Shown: positions 14,235-28,070 of the stretch, piece after piece
Position numbering within the stretch: the first letter of the stretch is position 1
How the letters are laid out: each line of letters starts with the position of its first letter
Assembly: GCA_019321725.1 (NCBI GenBank)
Contig: JAGSPU010000052.1
Location: forward strand, 2,542,001-2,606,000
DNA: 64,000 nucleotides
Origin: Paulownia fortunei
Taxonomy: Eukaryota; Streptophyta; Magnoliopsida; Lamiales; Paulowniaceae
Direction of reading: 5' to 3'
The notes under the pieces: model-generated
Seen by the model: only the letters and a program-made list of their open reading frames with translations
What the model was told of the DNA's origin: nothing
Database searches by the model: none
Translations under genes and position numbers: made by a program

Positions 14235-14580
14235 GACTTGTTATAACTGGCGGAACAATTGACTTGAACTTCTTTCCAACAATAGGGTGGGGGTTCGAAT
14301 TCTGGTGGGAACCTGCGGATTCATTTCAGTATGAAACAATCGTTGGACTGTCAGTGAGATCCTACGATTGAGGTGTTCGAGCGATCACTGTGGGTTGGAC
14401 TCCTTGTGCGCAAAAGTGTACAGTTCTTGTTGGAAACTTGGGTGTTGGTTGAAGCATATCCCGCGATTTACCCCTCCTAGGTATTAGGGGCAGGTGTTTA
14501 GAAGGTCTAAAATTAGTGTGACGCAAGGTGGGAATCTGAGTTATTAAAAATATAATAAAAAAATAAAATAAAATAAAAAA
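14235..14580 (+). mobile_element. SINE-like element with Pol III B-box
   Basis: A roughly 340-base block, richer in G and C than its surroundings, carries a B-box-like GGTTCGAATTC at about 14292. An A-box-like 'tataactggcgg' lies about 45 bases upstream, and the block ends in an A-rich 'aataaaaaaataaaataaaa' tail. That arrangement fits a tRNA-derived SINE. I did not find a convincing target-site duplication, and the family is not one I recognise. A decayed tRNA-like sequence is the alternative. Confidence 0.5.
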
Positions 14581-17251
14581 ATGAGAAACCTTATCTAGTA
14601 GAAGTCATCATCATGGTTAGGATTAGGTTGGGAGCATTGTAATACTGGGCTCCTTGGGACCATACTAATTTTAAATTTTCAAGAGTCAAAAGTCTTGTTG
14701 CCTTTTATAATTATAATCCTAATAATGAAGTCTATTTAGGATTATGTGCCACTCTATATTTCCTTCATTTGGTTAACTTTTTTTTTCTTCTCTCCTTGCA
14801 AAATTATGACACACTATATCCATGGCACCAATGTCATGAATTTTACTTCTCTAAGCCAATTTACTTACATGATGTGCTTTCAAAAGATTGCTCTTTTGGT
14901 GCTCAAGTTCATATATGTAAGAAAAACAAGTTCAACCACTATTAGATGTATTGTAAGAAGTTGGTACCTTAACCTTCATTCTTTTTTCAAACTTTGTAAC
15001 TTGTATTTGCATCTCCCTATTGGTATTAATCTCACCCCATTTTTGAGCCTTTTCTTTTCTTACAAGCTTTCAAGGATTCTTCATTTTTCCCAAATGGAGG
15101 AATAAAATAGGGTAATAGAAAAAGACAAACTTGAAAAAATCAACATAGTGATAGTGATGTGAAGTGGGACATCACTTCTCCAAGGAATTTAAGGGAATGT
15201 TTTTTATTTTGAGTATTTTGAAAAAATATATTTTAATAGAATGTATTGAAAAATATGTGTATTTAAAAAATATATTAAAAAATATGATATATGTTTAAGT
15301 TTATTTTAGAAAACTAAATAAAGAATAAAAAGGGGAAAAAATAAGTGGGTCTCTTTCTTTTTTGAAATTAGAGATGAGAATGACGCGAGTTTGGGATGGA
15401 TTTATCAAAATTTGAGATTTGCGTAATTAAAAATTTTAAAAACATAAATTCAGATTCGTCCTGGATCATCGAATTCGGGTTATACCCATTTTATTATTTT
15501 AAAAATATCAAAAAATATATTTTTTAAAATAATATCCTTAAAAAATTTTAAAATAATTTTTTTAAAAATATATTACATAATATATATATAAATTAAAATA
15601 AAAAAAAAAAAAATGGGATAGGATCGGGTTGGGTTTGAAGATTAAAAAATAAAGACCTAACTTATTTTCAACTTTAATAACCCGTTCCAATTAGAAAGAA
15701 TTTGAAGTGACTTCGAATTTCTACTCACCCTATTGCCACCAAAAAAAAAATATCCTGAAGTTAACCATCTCGTGAATGCGACTTTAAATGAAATTGGAAA
15801 GCACCGAAGAGCAAGCCACAATCCCACCTTCCAGCTCTCTCTCTCTCGAACTTCCATTTATTTACACAATGCCCCTCATCCCTCTGCAGTTCACTTCGTT
15901 CTTTTTTTCTACAATTAAAGTGTCTGCATTTTGAAGCCTACTCTCTCTCTCTAAAATTCAGGTGTTGGATACGTACATAACTAGCATCATCTACGGTTGA
16001 AGAATTCAGGCACTCGTGCAGTAGGTGGCGGTGCGTTTCTCTATTTTTCTCCAAATAAATTTCCCTTTTTCCTCGTTTTTATTGTTTCATTGAGTTTGTT
16101 ATTTGCTCTTAACACTTTTTGTTTGTATGGTAGCGTAATGAAACTTATCTAAGTACTTTTCTGTATCATTTATTTGTTTAGTAGTATTATGGTTCTGTAA
16201 TTTTTTGTTTTTCCCGTTCATTTCGTATTATCTCGTGCTTTTGCAATCTGTTTCCACTTGCATGTGTGATTTTTGTATGAATATTTTGTTATATTCATGG
16301 ATTATTCGTTTGATGTAAAATGTTGATGACGAAGAGTATTTTTCATTATCAGTACAGTCTCTAAAGCTCATAGTACAACATGGTGAGAGATGTTTTGCGC
16401 TTCAGGATTTGAAGTTCGATTTCCTTTTCAATGATTTGAAAAGGAATGATCTTAATTTATTCATATCAGTGCTATTTAGGACTTTGCTTTTGGATATTTC
16501 TTCTGTTTTCTTTTATATTTAGATGTGATTGTTTAAACACCTTCTTGTACCTTTTTCATAATTTAACTCTATGCTTGTTTTTTCCTCAAAAATCTTGTGA
16601 ATTTTTGACAAAATACTCTTTAATAGTGTATTAGAGCATCAGACTATACCTCTTGTTTCCTTCCTTGCCTTGCAAAGGGAAAAATGGACCAGAGTATGGC
16701 ATGAATGTCCAGATAGGACCTAGTTTTCCTCACTTTACCTTTTTTCTTATTATTTCTTTTTGCTGTTTATTTGATGATCTTTTTACTGATATGTGGAACT
16801 TTTTTTGTTTGGAGTACTTGAACCAGTACTACAGTGGAGAAAATACGCTGAACAAGTATTTGTTTTTCATTGGTTCCTTAAGGAGTGAAGAAATACAAGA
16901 CAATGACACAAGTGTAAAGTCACAGAAAAGAACAAAGATCTTTGTGGGATTACGCTGATAAATCTGTCAATCTCTGTGATCATCTAAGGGAGTTCCAGAA
17001 TAATGTAAATTGAACCTAGCATGATAACTGCCATTTGCCAAGCTATCCACTTTGACACAATTGATGAAATGGACACACTTTAAGGAGTATGTATAATGTC
17101 TTGACCTGTGATCTCCATATGTCCATGGAATCTAGGATAGACAGGACAGTTATCAATATTTTTGCAAAACCACGTTCTCACAATTCATTATGTTCAGTTG
17201 ATATTGCTGATGGGTTTTTGTTCTATTTCAAAACTGAAGTTTTCTGAAGTA
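14581..17251. other. Intergenic and probable 5' leader of the Rho-N-like gene
   Basis: AT-rich spacer with a degenerate repeat at 15360-15720. A CT-rich stretch at 15836-15960 followed by 'gtaggtggcggtgcg' near 16020 looks like the start of a transcript with a 5' UTR intron running to about 17250. This rests on composition only. Confidence 0.35.
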
Positions 17252-20200
17252 ATGGATTTGCCTCTTTGGGAGCCGTCAGATGGTCAAGGTAACCTAACGT
17301 CCTGTAAGTGGATCATTTTCAGCTATCCTCAGTGATTGTATTGATAAAAGTGATCAAATTGGCATTTAACTTTTCTCTGTATTATACTTCAAGTTCACTG
17401 ATTTAACATTTCATTGAATGTCAACTTGCAGTTAGTAGCAACTATCATGTTGGAGATGTTCGGCAGTGTGGCCATTATTCTGTTGTGGGCCGGGTATGTG
17501 TGGTTTGTTTTTGCTTTAATTTTGCTTGCCTCTTGTTTTGGTTGCTATGACTTTATTTGTTAATTTAATAAATACTTGCTGTTTAGTTGCAAACCAGAGC
17601 GGCTACTATATTGGAGATCATTGGCTGTGTGACTTTTCTTTTGGTTATGGGTGTGGCAAGTCAATTAATTCTAGCCTGTAGTCTTTCACAGGCCTAAGAA
17701 TTCTGAGACTGTCATATGAATGGTTTGCAATCTGCTCATTGTGAGTTTCTATTAATTTATTAATTATTTTGTTGCTGAAGATATGATAGAAGAAGATGCC
17801 TTGAATGAGAAATCTTGTGTACAAGTGCTAAGGATATTGATGGACAAAGCAGATGAAGAAATCGTAAAACTTGAAGAAGAAATAGTGATGCTTCAGTGTC
17901 AACTGGCTTGGGATGATGAGGACTGGTCTAAACCATGCTCTGCTGCTTTAAGAGAAAAGATTGATCATCTTGAAATTTTGATACAAAGCTTAAAGAAAGA
18001 AATTACAGACGATGTGCATTATTTTGGCGTTCAATTAGAACAACCTGAGAAGCTTGCTCAAAGATTACATGATTTAGTGAAGCCTTTACTGGAAAATTAC
18101 TTCTTAGTAAAAAGTAAGCAGGTAGGCTAATAAACATTTCAAATTCTTCTTTTATTTCCTATAATATCTATCGGATATTATTCTAGTCAACCATGATAGG
18201 AAGGCTTCATTATTTTGATTCAGAAATACTTTTCTTTTAATCGATTTTCTGAATTTATCAGCAGTAGTGGCCGGATCATTTACATGTGTTATTACAGCCT
18301 TGCTTCTTTTAAACAATGAACAGACAGAAAGCAGTGTCATGCAGATGTCTGTCCTAGCTGCTGATGGACTTAGCAAGAAGAAATTAGAAGCAAGCCCTTC
18401 AAAACATAACAAGAAAGTAGAAGAAAAGGAATGCTTCAATCTGCTGGAAAAAATGAGAGAAAGAGCCCGTCCATGGAGCTTGAAGAGAGGAAAATAAATC
18501 ATCCCCAACAGGTAACTTGAAAATCAGCTACTTACCTCTTTTTATTTGCTCTAAAATATTAATCACATGCATCTATTTGCAAGTCACAACTGAAAGCTTG
18601 CTGAAGATGTCTTCCCAAAGAGATACCATTCTAGATGCTTCGAATGTGGCCTTTAGTTAGGAATTCTTTTTCTTTTGAAAAGTCGTGTCATCTTTAATAA
18701 GCCACTTACTACTGCATCTGATTTTGATATATACTTTTGTCTCAGAAGTTTGTTCTCAATCTCTTTTCTAATGCTCTTTGCAGGTTTGCTAAATTGTACT
18801 ATCAGATGAATTTTTGAAGTGCAACTTTTTTACAAACCCGTATACCCCTCTGTTATCTGGTTTCCTTGCATTTTCAGAGATTTACTAGTATTAATATTGA
18901 GAATTTATGTTGGCGCTCCAAAAATTACTGCAAGCTCTCTAAATTCATTATTTTGCTTAAGCAATCGATAGTGTATTTTGGAGTGGCAGACTGGCAGTAG
19001 TGTATTTTGGAGCACCAATATCAGTTTTCATTAATATTTCTTAAGCAATTATTCTGGTTGAAATAGGAAAATCTAAACTGCATGAGCTGCTTCATTTAAT
19101 TTGCATAATTTAAGAATCAAATTCTCTTCATTGTTCACTTTGATTGCCAATAGAAATTCTTTCACATGAATCTTTTCTGTTTCTCATGCTTGATTGAGCA
19201 TTTGGAAGGAAATATGGGTTCTTCAACATTGACAATCAGCATGCTTTTCTGATGAAGAGGATCTTTTCATATACAGAAGAAAGATGCCATCATCAGCAAG
19301 TTCATTGCAACTGACGAGCTCTCTGAAAAGGATATAAACAAGTTAAATAGACTACAAGGAAAGAGAATGCCAAATTCTGCTCCTGTGAAGTCAGGGAGGA
19401 GAAGTTCCATTAAGTCAGAGGTAAATAGGAAAGCATGTTCATTGAGAATATATTTTAGATTACGATTGTTTAAGAGTCACTTGTGCCCTTGCCTCCTCTC
19501 CAGCCATCTGATCCCATGGTAAAAGCTTCAAGTGCAAGTACTTCTCTTGAGAAAGCTGGTTCAAGAGAAAGGGAAGAGAGGAAAAGCACTATCTCTAAGG
19601 CAAAAGTCACTCAACACAGGCTTCAACGTGAAAGCAAAGTGACTTCACATCTGGAGTCGCGGGAAACAGAAACCAAGATTGCAGAAACAGTTAAGGTACA
19701 CGAGATCATCCTCACCGAGTCAATTTAAACTGGCAAGTGAGTCATAATATTCAACAAACAGTGTTGACCTTCCAGGATACAATTCTCTGAACTTATTGAC
19801 AGGATACATAATATGATATTTTATCTGAATTTAGATTGTATTCATAGAGCATGGGTAATATATACTTGGTGACCATCTAATTTGAGAAGCTATCTTTTCA
19901 AGTGATACACCTCAAGTCGTTGCTTAAAATAAATTCAAGGCCAAAATTAGGCAACCACGTTTAAGTACTTGTGTCCTAAATGTTCCAATGCTAATTGGTG
20001 ATAATCATGCTATCAGTAATGGTATAAGAGTATTTATCAGCCTGCAGATGAGATCTTGGATTCCCAGTTGGATTGTGAGAAACAAATAACTGAAGCTTTC
20101 AGTAAGATACAAAAAGCAAGGGTGTATAGGCATGTGATCAACAAAAAATATACTCCCCACAAAGCCATTGGTGAAAATAAAAAGAAAGAGGACAAAATTT

Positions 20201-20926
20201 CCAAAAATAACAGAAGTAGTGGAGGCTCAGGGAACTGAAATGAATGATACCCTTGGGTTATTCAATCAGAGAACAAAACATACAAGCAAGGCAAAGATGA
20301 GATTGGAGCAAAAAATTCAAGTGCAACAAAGACATGATATTGAGACTCTTATGATTAACCAGGCCAAGTCAGTTTCTTCTTTGAAGCCAGAAGCCAAGGA
20401 CCACAGAAGAAATGTAAGGCAGCTCCAGAAATTGTTCAAAATTTATGTCTTGCAGAGGAAATAGATATGGGATCATTATCTGTAGAAACTTTAAAGGGTC
20501 AGCGAAAATTTGGAGTTCTGGAACAGATCAGCAAGAATGGTAAGAGAAACTCAGCAAGAATTGAGTGGGACTAAGATATATTGTGCATCAGAAGTCGCTG
20601 TTACTTCAATTTCCTCACCACAAAAGAAAAGGAAATCATATTTCAGTTCACAAACCATCAGGGAGAAAAAAGGTCTCGGAAATTTGCTGTTGAAGTCGGC
20701 AGAAATGGATTATGATGCCTTGAAGAGCATAGCTGAGGAAGCCACAGATAATTGTGATGCGGAGGACGTGCCTCACAATTCATCACCGGGTATTAAGGAT
20801 GTGGGGAGAATGTCACTTAATGATCTCAAGACCATTGCAAAGAATCAAAGGTTGCCTGGCTACTATAAACTTCGGAAGAAAGAGCTGCAAAAACGTCTTG
20901 GATTGGAGCCGTTATACTTGCAGTAA
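17252..20926 (+). CDS. Coiled-coil protein with C-terminal Rho-N/SAP-like motif, frame interrupted
   Basis: Proposed exons: 17252-17288, 17432-17493, about 17781-18121, about 18262-18511, 19277-19420, 19504-19695 and about 20048-20926. The start reads MDLPLWEPSDGQ. Exon 3 is acidic and predicted coiled coil (DEEIVKLEEEIVMLQCQLA). The middle is Lys/Arg/Ser-rich, as in nuclear proteins. The last exon ends in SLNDLKTIAKNQRLPGYYK followed by LRKKELQKRL, which fits the Rho termination factor N-domain/SAP fold. The position beside GPDH and ACA4 matches At2g41550, which I recall as annotated 'Rho termination factor'. Frame must be restored at several points, for example an A-run near 18451, near the 20048 acceptor, 20145-20165, near 20410 and 20560. 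Most fit lost bases in homopolymers. Exact exon ends and function are uncertain. Confidence 0.65.
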
Positions 20927-23069
20927 TTCATGCAACTCTCTCCTTTTCTATTTTGAGCAAATTATGTTTACGCATTAAGCATACTTAAATGTTTCTTGCA
21001 GGCAAAAAGCATATGAAAAGGAAGGGATTTCACCTACAAATACAATATAAGCAGAGGTTTTCCATTTTTGACGGTGAATATAACACAAATATAGAAAATA
21101 GAATTAAGAGAGTGATTAGTGATCTAACTTGTGCTTGATTTTAGGCAGGGTTTCAAGTGTTTGCTATATTTCCACCTTTCTATGTTGTAAATAAATGTTT
21201 TAGTATCAGTAAAAGGTAGTAATATTGTACATGTTAAAGTCTAATACTACACAAATATTGGTTAAGCTCAGAATGGATTCCAACACGCGCCATTTCTTTT
21301 ATTTTTCTGTCTTTAAAAATGCTGATTCGATGAAAATGTGAATTTTCCAGGATGCACATCAACTGTTCATGGATCAATCCCAGTCTTTGTGATTAGAGAG
21401 TGCAATCTCTATTTAGTTCAAAATCTTATGCTGCTGAATCTGAAAGCAAGATGAATTTGTAATTTCCTATAAAGTTTTTCTGTCCGACACCATTGTCTCT
21501 GCTTCTTGGATACATTTTATTATGTTCTCAAAGAATTAAACTTGTGGGAGGGGTGAATGGTACAGTGGAGAACCACCTCAAGAGCTTCAAACTTTTAAGC
21601 TTACTACTGATGTGTGGCCCTGGCTGGGGTAGGTGGTTGCAATGGTATCCCCCAGTTCACTATTTAGCATCTTCCTCTATGCAGGTCATATTGCCAAATT
21701 CCATTGTCTGTCATACTTGTTCAGTAAAAAGAGAGAACCAACCAATCAACACAATAACCGTCAGCTTTCTTGTTCCTTTTCTAAGAATGGCTAAAAGCAA
21801 AACACGATTCTGCTCACAAATATACTTGTGTAAGTTTCTCCCAAGGTAAGCTAGAACATTACATTACGATCAACAATGCGTTGAACAAGATGCTCTGCAC
21901 CAAATAATGGATAATCAAATTGGTCTATCAAGAAACTTGACACACAAGAGATAAGAGATGTAAGTTGGGAAAAGCTTGCAAAACTGAGAATTCTATACAC
22001 AAAATTAATAGTCGTCATCTGGCTTTGAGAATGGTGAACTGAGACCGGCTTCAAACAAACAGAACATGTTCATTGTTGTTGAGTGTGGAGGACAAGATCA
22101 CAGGATCAAGCAAACAGCACGTGATTATTGTCGTCAAGTGTAGATGACAAGGTCAAACACTGAAGATAAATAAGAATGATCAGCAAAAGGTGAAAAGGAA
22201 ATTAGCTCAATGACAATTTAAGCAATAAATGATCAAATGTTTTTAAAAAGTCCTACACGTGATCAATCTTGAGCACATAGCTCAGACAAGCAATGTCATG
22301 TCTTGCATGTTTTGAAATATGACTTGTATGGAAGAATTTGCAAATCTTGGGACAGTGAAGAGTTAGTTAATCATTTTTCTAAAAATATTACCATTTATCT
22401 TTTTGTACTAGAGCAATTAGCTTGTTCGCTCAAGATCTATTGAAAAACCTCAATTATGCACAATCCATTGAATTTAAAGGGAAAGGACAATCGTATCATC
22501 AAGTGGTTCTCAAAAGGGAGAGATGAGATAGTGATGAATTGAAATACAATTTTTTATGTTTGGAAAAAGAAAAAACAAAAGCAAATAGAATTACTATTCA
22601 ACAAATGTAGAAATTTCCTCGAATTTAATTTAATTAATGGATGAAAGAAACTCCAAGGCAGCATCCTGCTGAAACTTCAATTTTTCTCAGTTTTGCAATT
22701 GATTAATGCTAGACCAAATTGTTTCCAATAAAAGAAATGAAGCTCAATGCAGAAAAGAAGAGGCATTGTACTAGTTTTAGTGCAAAAATTTTGAGGAAGA
22801 AACTGTACAAACTTACACTAAGGCAAGACAGAGAATCTGATTGATGCCTTTAGAACATAAATCACTCAGGTCACAAAGGAGCAGGGAGTCTCATAGTATG
22901 CAACGCTTTCTCTCATTCTTTTTTTCTTTCATTTTTTTTTGGGTTGGGGTGGGGGGTTATCTTCGGTAAATTTATCTCAATCCTACTATTATGCCAAACT
23001 ATCAGTTTAGCAGTGGGTAAAAATTTAAAACCTAGAAAAACAGTAGAGACATTGGTAACTACCATTACC
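20927..23069. other. Intergenic between Rho-N-like and small coiled-coil genes
   Basis: This holds the 3' flanks of two convergent genes. No conserved coding region is visible. A poly-T followed by a G-rich tract lies at about 22919-22960. The rest is ordinary AT-rich sequence. Confidence 0.45.
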
Positions 23070-24901
23070 TCACTTAGCAGCTAACTTGCTATCAGCCTCC
23101 TTCAATGCTCGAACAAGATGGATTATCCGATATTGTAGCTTTGCATTTTCAGCAGTAAGGTGCTGCACCTCCTTCATAGCCTAACACAGATAATCAGACC
23201 TGTTATTTTTATTTCTGACACTACTATAAAATTAAGGTAACACAAATACCTTTTCTCTTTCTGCAACTTGCTCAGCTTTTGCATTTTCTAGCTTTGACTG
23301 GAGTTCACCAACCAACTTAAGCTGTTCCTCATTCCCAGATTCTGAAGAGCACCATTTCCAGAGGGACAAGAATTAGAGGAGTACTTTTTATGTCTAGATT
23401 TTCATCTGAATAAGTAAAAAGCATTTTGGACAGACCTTTGTCTCTGGCAAGGGAAGCTTCAAGCCTTGCCAAGCGGTCCTTCATACCACAAAAAAGTAGT
23501 AAATAATTTAATGTTGTAACACAAGAAAGAACTTCAAAATAATCTAGTAACAAAAGAAAGAACTTCAAAATTTTATATCTTCAATGGTTTCCACTGGACC
23601 ATACTCCCGAACAGTCAATGACAAAGTAAATATATAAATCAACATATAGATTATGCAGCCCCTTCACCTGAACAAAGCACACCATTATTTTATTTTTCTT
23701 AGATGTTACCATTATACCTTTTATCTGCATTTGGTCTACATAATTCATTGTAACCAAGGTAGGAGATGAATATCTGCCTTGGTGGTTCAAGAGATATAAG
23801 TTATAAATCCAAATTTCAATACAGAAAGTCCATGCATATTAAAAGAACTGCCCAGAAAGTATACGCCAGTATCACCTGGCAAACAAACTTCACTGTTTAC
23901 AAGTTGGAATCAGGAATTGGCATCAGCCTAGTGCACACTTCCAAAGACTCCAAGCTCTCTGGTTGATCTTTTGGTGCTTTCTTATACTTACATTCTCACA
24001 AATTGAATTCAAGACACTGAACGCCACATTAAAGTATCATTTCATTGCCATCAAATTGGTAAGACTATGAAACTTCACTCTTCCTAGGTTCCGTCATATA
24101 CTTCACCATATAAATTATGGTTTTATAGCATAATGTAAAATACGTAAGGTGGACTACCAGTGGATGCATCTCCCATTTCTCAATACTAATATATATAGTA
24201 GTATACTTCAAGTTACCATGATTCTGCCAAAAAATAGAGTTGCATTGCATTTGCATTGATTTGTACATTATTGCCTAAAACATGTTCTCACAGAGCATAT
24301 GCACATGTACAACACGCTTCGTAAGTATCACAACAGCAATAATACAGTTATGCAGACAGAATGGAAAAGGGTTACTTCATTGTATTATCCTAAATGGCAT
24401 ATTAAGTTATTGGTCATAAGAAAATAATTTTGGGTCTCAACTCTCAAGGACCTGAAGCAAAGTGCAATCACATTTCAGCTTATTTGTGAAAGCTCCAGCT
24501 CTATACTAATGTTCAAAACAAAATCTGACTGAAACCAACGAGTTTACAAAAATGTCCAAGAATCCAAATTTGAATATCTTTCTTGAATTCAAATGAGAAA
24601 CTTAACATTTTTATACGAGTAAGAGAATTAAAAGCAAGCACCACCATAGTCATATAAAGAAACACCAAAAAAGACAGGTAATGAAGCATATAAAATACAT
24701 CAAAACACTAGCATTCAATCAAGAAAAGGCCACGAAAAATCCAACACGCGCACACACACACACACACAGAAAGAGAAAATTCGAAAAGAAACCCAAATAT
24801 CAAGAATTTTAGAGAGTAAGAGAAATGAAGACCTCTGCTTCTGAAGCTCTTTGGTAAAAGGGTATCAATATTTCTCCGAGATTGTTTGATTCTGCTGCCA
24901 T
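23070..24901 (-). CDS. Small four-exon coiled-coil protein, 104 residues
   Basis: Exons on the minus strand: 24901-24833, 23478-23436, 23341-23250, 23180-23070. Each junction has GT-AG ends and keeps frame (69+43+92+111 = 315 bases including TGA). The protein starts MAAESNNLGEILIPFYQRAS and ends HLVRALKEADSKLAAK. From about residue 24 on it is almost entirely heptad-like (DRLARLEASLARDK, LVGELQSKLENAKAEQ, LTAENAKLQYRI), so a helical coiled-coil or dimerisation protein is likely. I do not recognise the family by name and assign no function. The first intron is 1.35 kb, unusually long for so short a gene. The clean frame contrasts with neighbouring genes. Confidence 0.85.
24742..24769. repeat. 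(CA)n microsatellite in an intron
   Basis: About ten CA units lie in the first intron of the small coiled-coil gene, close to its donor site. Related 'cacacagacacacagacac' sequence lies in its 5' leader at about 24932-24956. Confidence 0.8.
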
Positions 24902-24956
24902 TTTTCCTTCCTGCCGGCAAATTCAAGTGCGCAGACACACAGACACACAGACACAA

Positions 24957-26609
24957 ACTACTTGGGGTTTAGAACTTGTTGCGAACGGGACGCAAAACGC
25001 GACTCTGCATGCAATAAATTTGGTTTGCGACTTTCACAGGCAGACCAGTTGTCACTTTTACGTTTTAGCCCTTCGGTAATTTAGTTTATTTCAATTATTC
25101 CCCTGCTTAAGGAAAATGGATGATGGTTTTTCTTTTTTCTTTTCTTTTTCTTTTTTTTTTTATTATTTTTTTCTTTTTTAGTTTGTAAATAATTACGAAG
25201 AGTTATTTCTTTTATTGAATTTTAGTTTCCAATAGTGCATGTTAATCGAAATTCCTCAAATAGAATTTTTCCTAACTTAGTTTCTTGTAACTAGAACTTT
25301 TTAGTATCTATATTTATCCAATCTTTATAAATATATTATTTGTGGGGTTAAAATTTGAACTAGCAAAAAGTGAAATGTATTTGTCATAACAAACTTAGTA
25401 CAATATCAAGTAATATTCATGTAAGACTCAAACATTAATCAAAACTACGTCAATGCAATAATTAATTAGAAGAGAGACAGAGACAAAAAAAAAAAATGAT
25501 AGACAATTCGCCTAAGTTTATTCAGTTTAAACTTCAACCAATAAAAAAAAAAAAACAATTTCTAACAACTAGCAATCCATGGAAAATTTAGTATAAAAAA
25601 TTAGGTAAATATGCATAGAAATATGAGATTATGCTTATGCTTACTTGGACACACAACAATTTGCCACACATTCCAATAAATTTTCTATAAATGGGATGAT
25701 TAAAGGAATAGGAACAAATTTGTCATAATCCTTGAGCAAAATAAGTAATTAAATAATGCAAATTTTACATTATGTTTTATAACTAAGTGATTTGATTAAT
25801 ATCACAAAAGATACGATTTTGAATTACCAATTTGTATTGATATTCACTTTTATAACTTATAAAATAAGTTTTAATATTCAATAATTGAAATTTGACACTT
25901 GTCGATATATGATTGACTAATAAAATATATATTATAATATTAAATTAATTAATTATTTATTTTAAGAATTAAATTTAATTAAATTCTCAATATATATAAA
26001 AAAAATATAAAATTAATATTTAATATATTATTTCATATGTGTCACAATTTAATTGGAATAAATTTTGTTTGCATAATATTTACATTTGTTTTATAACTAA
26101 GTAGGTGGGAGATGCATATTTATGATTTTAGAGAACATTACAGGAGGAGAAATGACTGCTCGGCTAGTCATCACATCTCATGCGTGCCTCTTCCCGTTTC
26201 CGCCTTGTGCTCGGCTTTTCGGGGCTACAATTGGCCCATGGCATCATGCTCACGAAAGTTAGTGATCTCGGGACCTCTCAAAAAAGATTGAAGATTGTAG
26301 GAATGCTTTCCTAGAGTAGGAAATGTGCATAAGTCTACATAGTACCATCTAACAAATACGTGCACTAATATTGTGATATGTGGCATGTAATTTACATGTA
26401 ATGTTGGCTAATCTAAAACCACATCACGTTTATCGATCCCAACCTATACTATATAGACATAGATACACTATACGATGAACAAATAGGAAAAACACAAAAG
26501 CTAGTGTTAACAACTCCGTTTAAGTCTTGTTGATATGATAAAAAAAGGTGTCCCTCATCTTTAATGAAAATTTATTACCCTATGGATGATGATATATTTT
26601 ATGATATAT

Positions 26610-26642
<33 letters not shown>

Positions 26643-26921
26643 CTTGACACTTAGCAATAAGACATGGAGATGATAGATTAATATCTTATGATCACGACTT
26701 TGCAAATTACATGCTTAACACATTCCAAATAGTGTTGGTTGAAATGATAATATATTTATGAAGGACTTCCTATTTGTATATATGTACAATTTAAACACCT
26801 TTTATAAATGAAGTCTTTCCTCTCATTCTTTATATTTCAGAATTCGAATTAAAAAAAAAATAAACGAAACAACACAACACACTTGTAACAGGATTCGAAA
26901 CTAAAAACTCGCATTCCTGTT
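24957..26921. other. AT-rich intergenic DNA
   Basis: Upstream flank of the small coiled-coil gene. It holds poly-T/C low complexity at 25120-25180 and a (TA)n run at about 26614-26642. A less AT-rich patch at 26150-26300 has no recognisable coding sequence. Confidence 0.4.
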
Positions 26922-27276
26922 TGACGGGTCATGAACTCAAAATAGGCCAAAAAGACTAAATTTAAGAAGTCCATCTAAATTATGAGGCGAAACAGAGACA
27001 TGATCCAATTGACTGAGTTTATAGGCTCACAACATAATAAGACAAATTGACTATAATACTCAGGTTAAACCTATTAGGCTATAAGGCCTATTTCCATGAA
27101 TATCCTCACATCAATACTATAAATACCTCAATTTTTATTATTGAAAATGTACGCAATTAATTACGCAAATATATACTATCAAGATTCTGGGTTGCATTTA
27201 TTTGCTCTGGAACTGATTTGAGAGTTGGAGGATTTTCGTCAGGTCAACCCCCGACACTCCTAATAACTTTTTGTGA
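26922..27276 (+). repeat. Left LTR
   Basis: Starts TGACGGGTCATGAACTC and ends near 'aactttttgtga'. A TATA-like 'ctataaatacc' lies near 27117. It aligns along its length with the right copy, including 'gcatttatttgctctg' and 'ctgatttgag'. Confidence 0.75.
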
Positions 27277-27589
27277 TGTAGGTAGTGACCCACTCAACAA
27301 CTCGAGTTTAGCAGGAGTACTACTAAAAGGAGTGATACCACATTATTTTGGCGCTGTCTGTGGGAAATTACTACCTGGTCATTGAGATTGCAGTCAAAAT
27401 CCAAAGCTGTGAGAGCAGTCAACACCCAAGGCAACCCCTCTACCGGGGACACTCGTGGCAATATAGACGACCCTCTTACTGGAGGCGTACGTGCGCTAGA
27501 GACGATCAACATCCATTCTAGCTAATCCAAGAGATCTGCATGCTCTTCGTCAGGAAGAGGTACTATACATGAACCAAGGAAGCTCATAG

Positions 27590-28070
27590 TCTTTGCACCC
27601 CCTACAGAGGTCTTGCGCCCTCGCGCCCCCTGGAGGAACTCACGCGTCTTTGCGCCCTAAAAAGAGGTCTGCGTTATTGTCTTCCAATGGAGCTAGCCAC
27701 CTACACACTCCCAAAAGAAAGTCTTGCGCTGACTCGCCCCCAGGAGGAGCTCACGCGACTTCGCACCCCAAGAGAAGATCTACGCTATTGTCTCCCAGAA
27801 CGAGCTCATGCGTCATTGTGTTCCAAGAAGAACTAGCCGTCTATGTACCCCCAAGAGGAGATCTCGCGATATATCTCAATGGAAAGAGATCACGTGCTTT
27901 CGCACCCCCAAGAGGAGGTCTCGTGCTATCGGGCCCCTACGAAGAGTTCACATGCCATTACACCCCTAGAAAGAGCTCGCATGCCATTGCGTCCCCAGGA
28001 GGAGTTCATGCTATTGCACCCACACGAGCTCACGCTGGTGCTTTCAAGAAGTTCTACTAGTAGAGAAGAA
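27590..28070. repeat. Degenerate tandem repeat, unit about 30 bases
   Basis: Repeating blocks of the type 'cgcacccccaagaggagg' plus 'tctcgcg' or 'ctcacgcg' recur through this stretch. Similar units return at 29236-29420. The reading frames seen here come from the repeat unit and not from a gene. Confidence 0.7.

Noticed and set aside
14285..14310. A tRNA gene around the GGTTCGAATTC motif
   Set aside because: No cloverleaf with paired acceptor and anticodon stems can be drawn; the B-box fits a SINE better.
27593..28060. 155-residue open frame inside the LTR element
   Set aside because: It is a read-through of the 30-base tandem repeat, with overlapping open frames of equal quality and no known domain.
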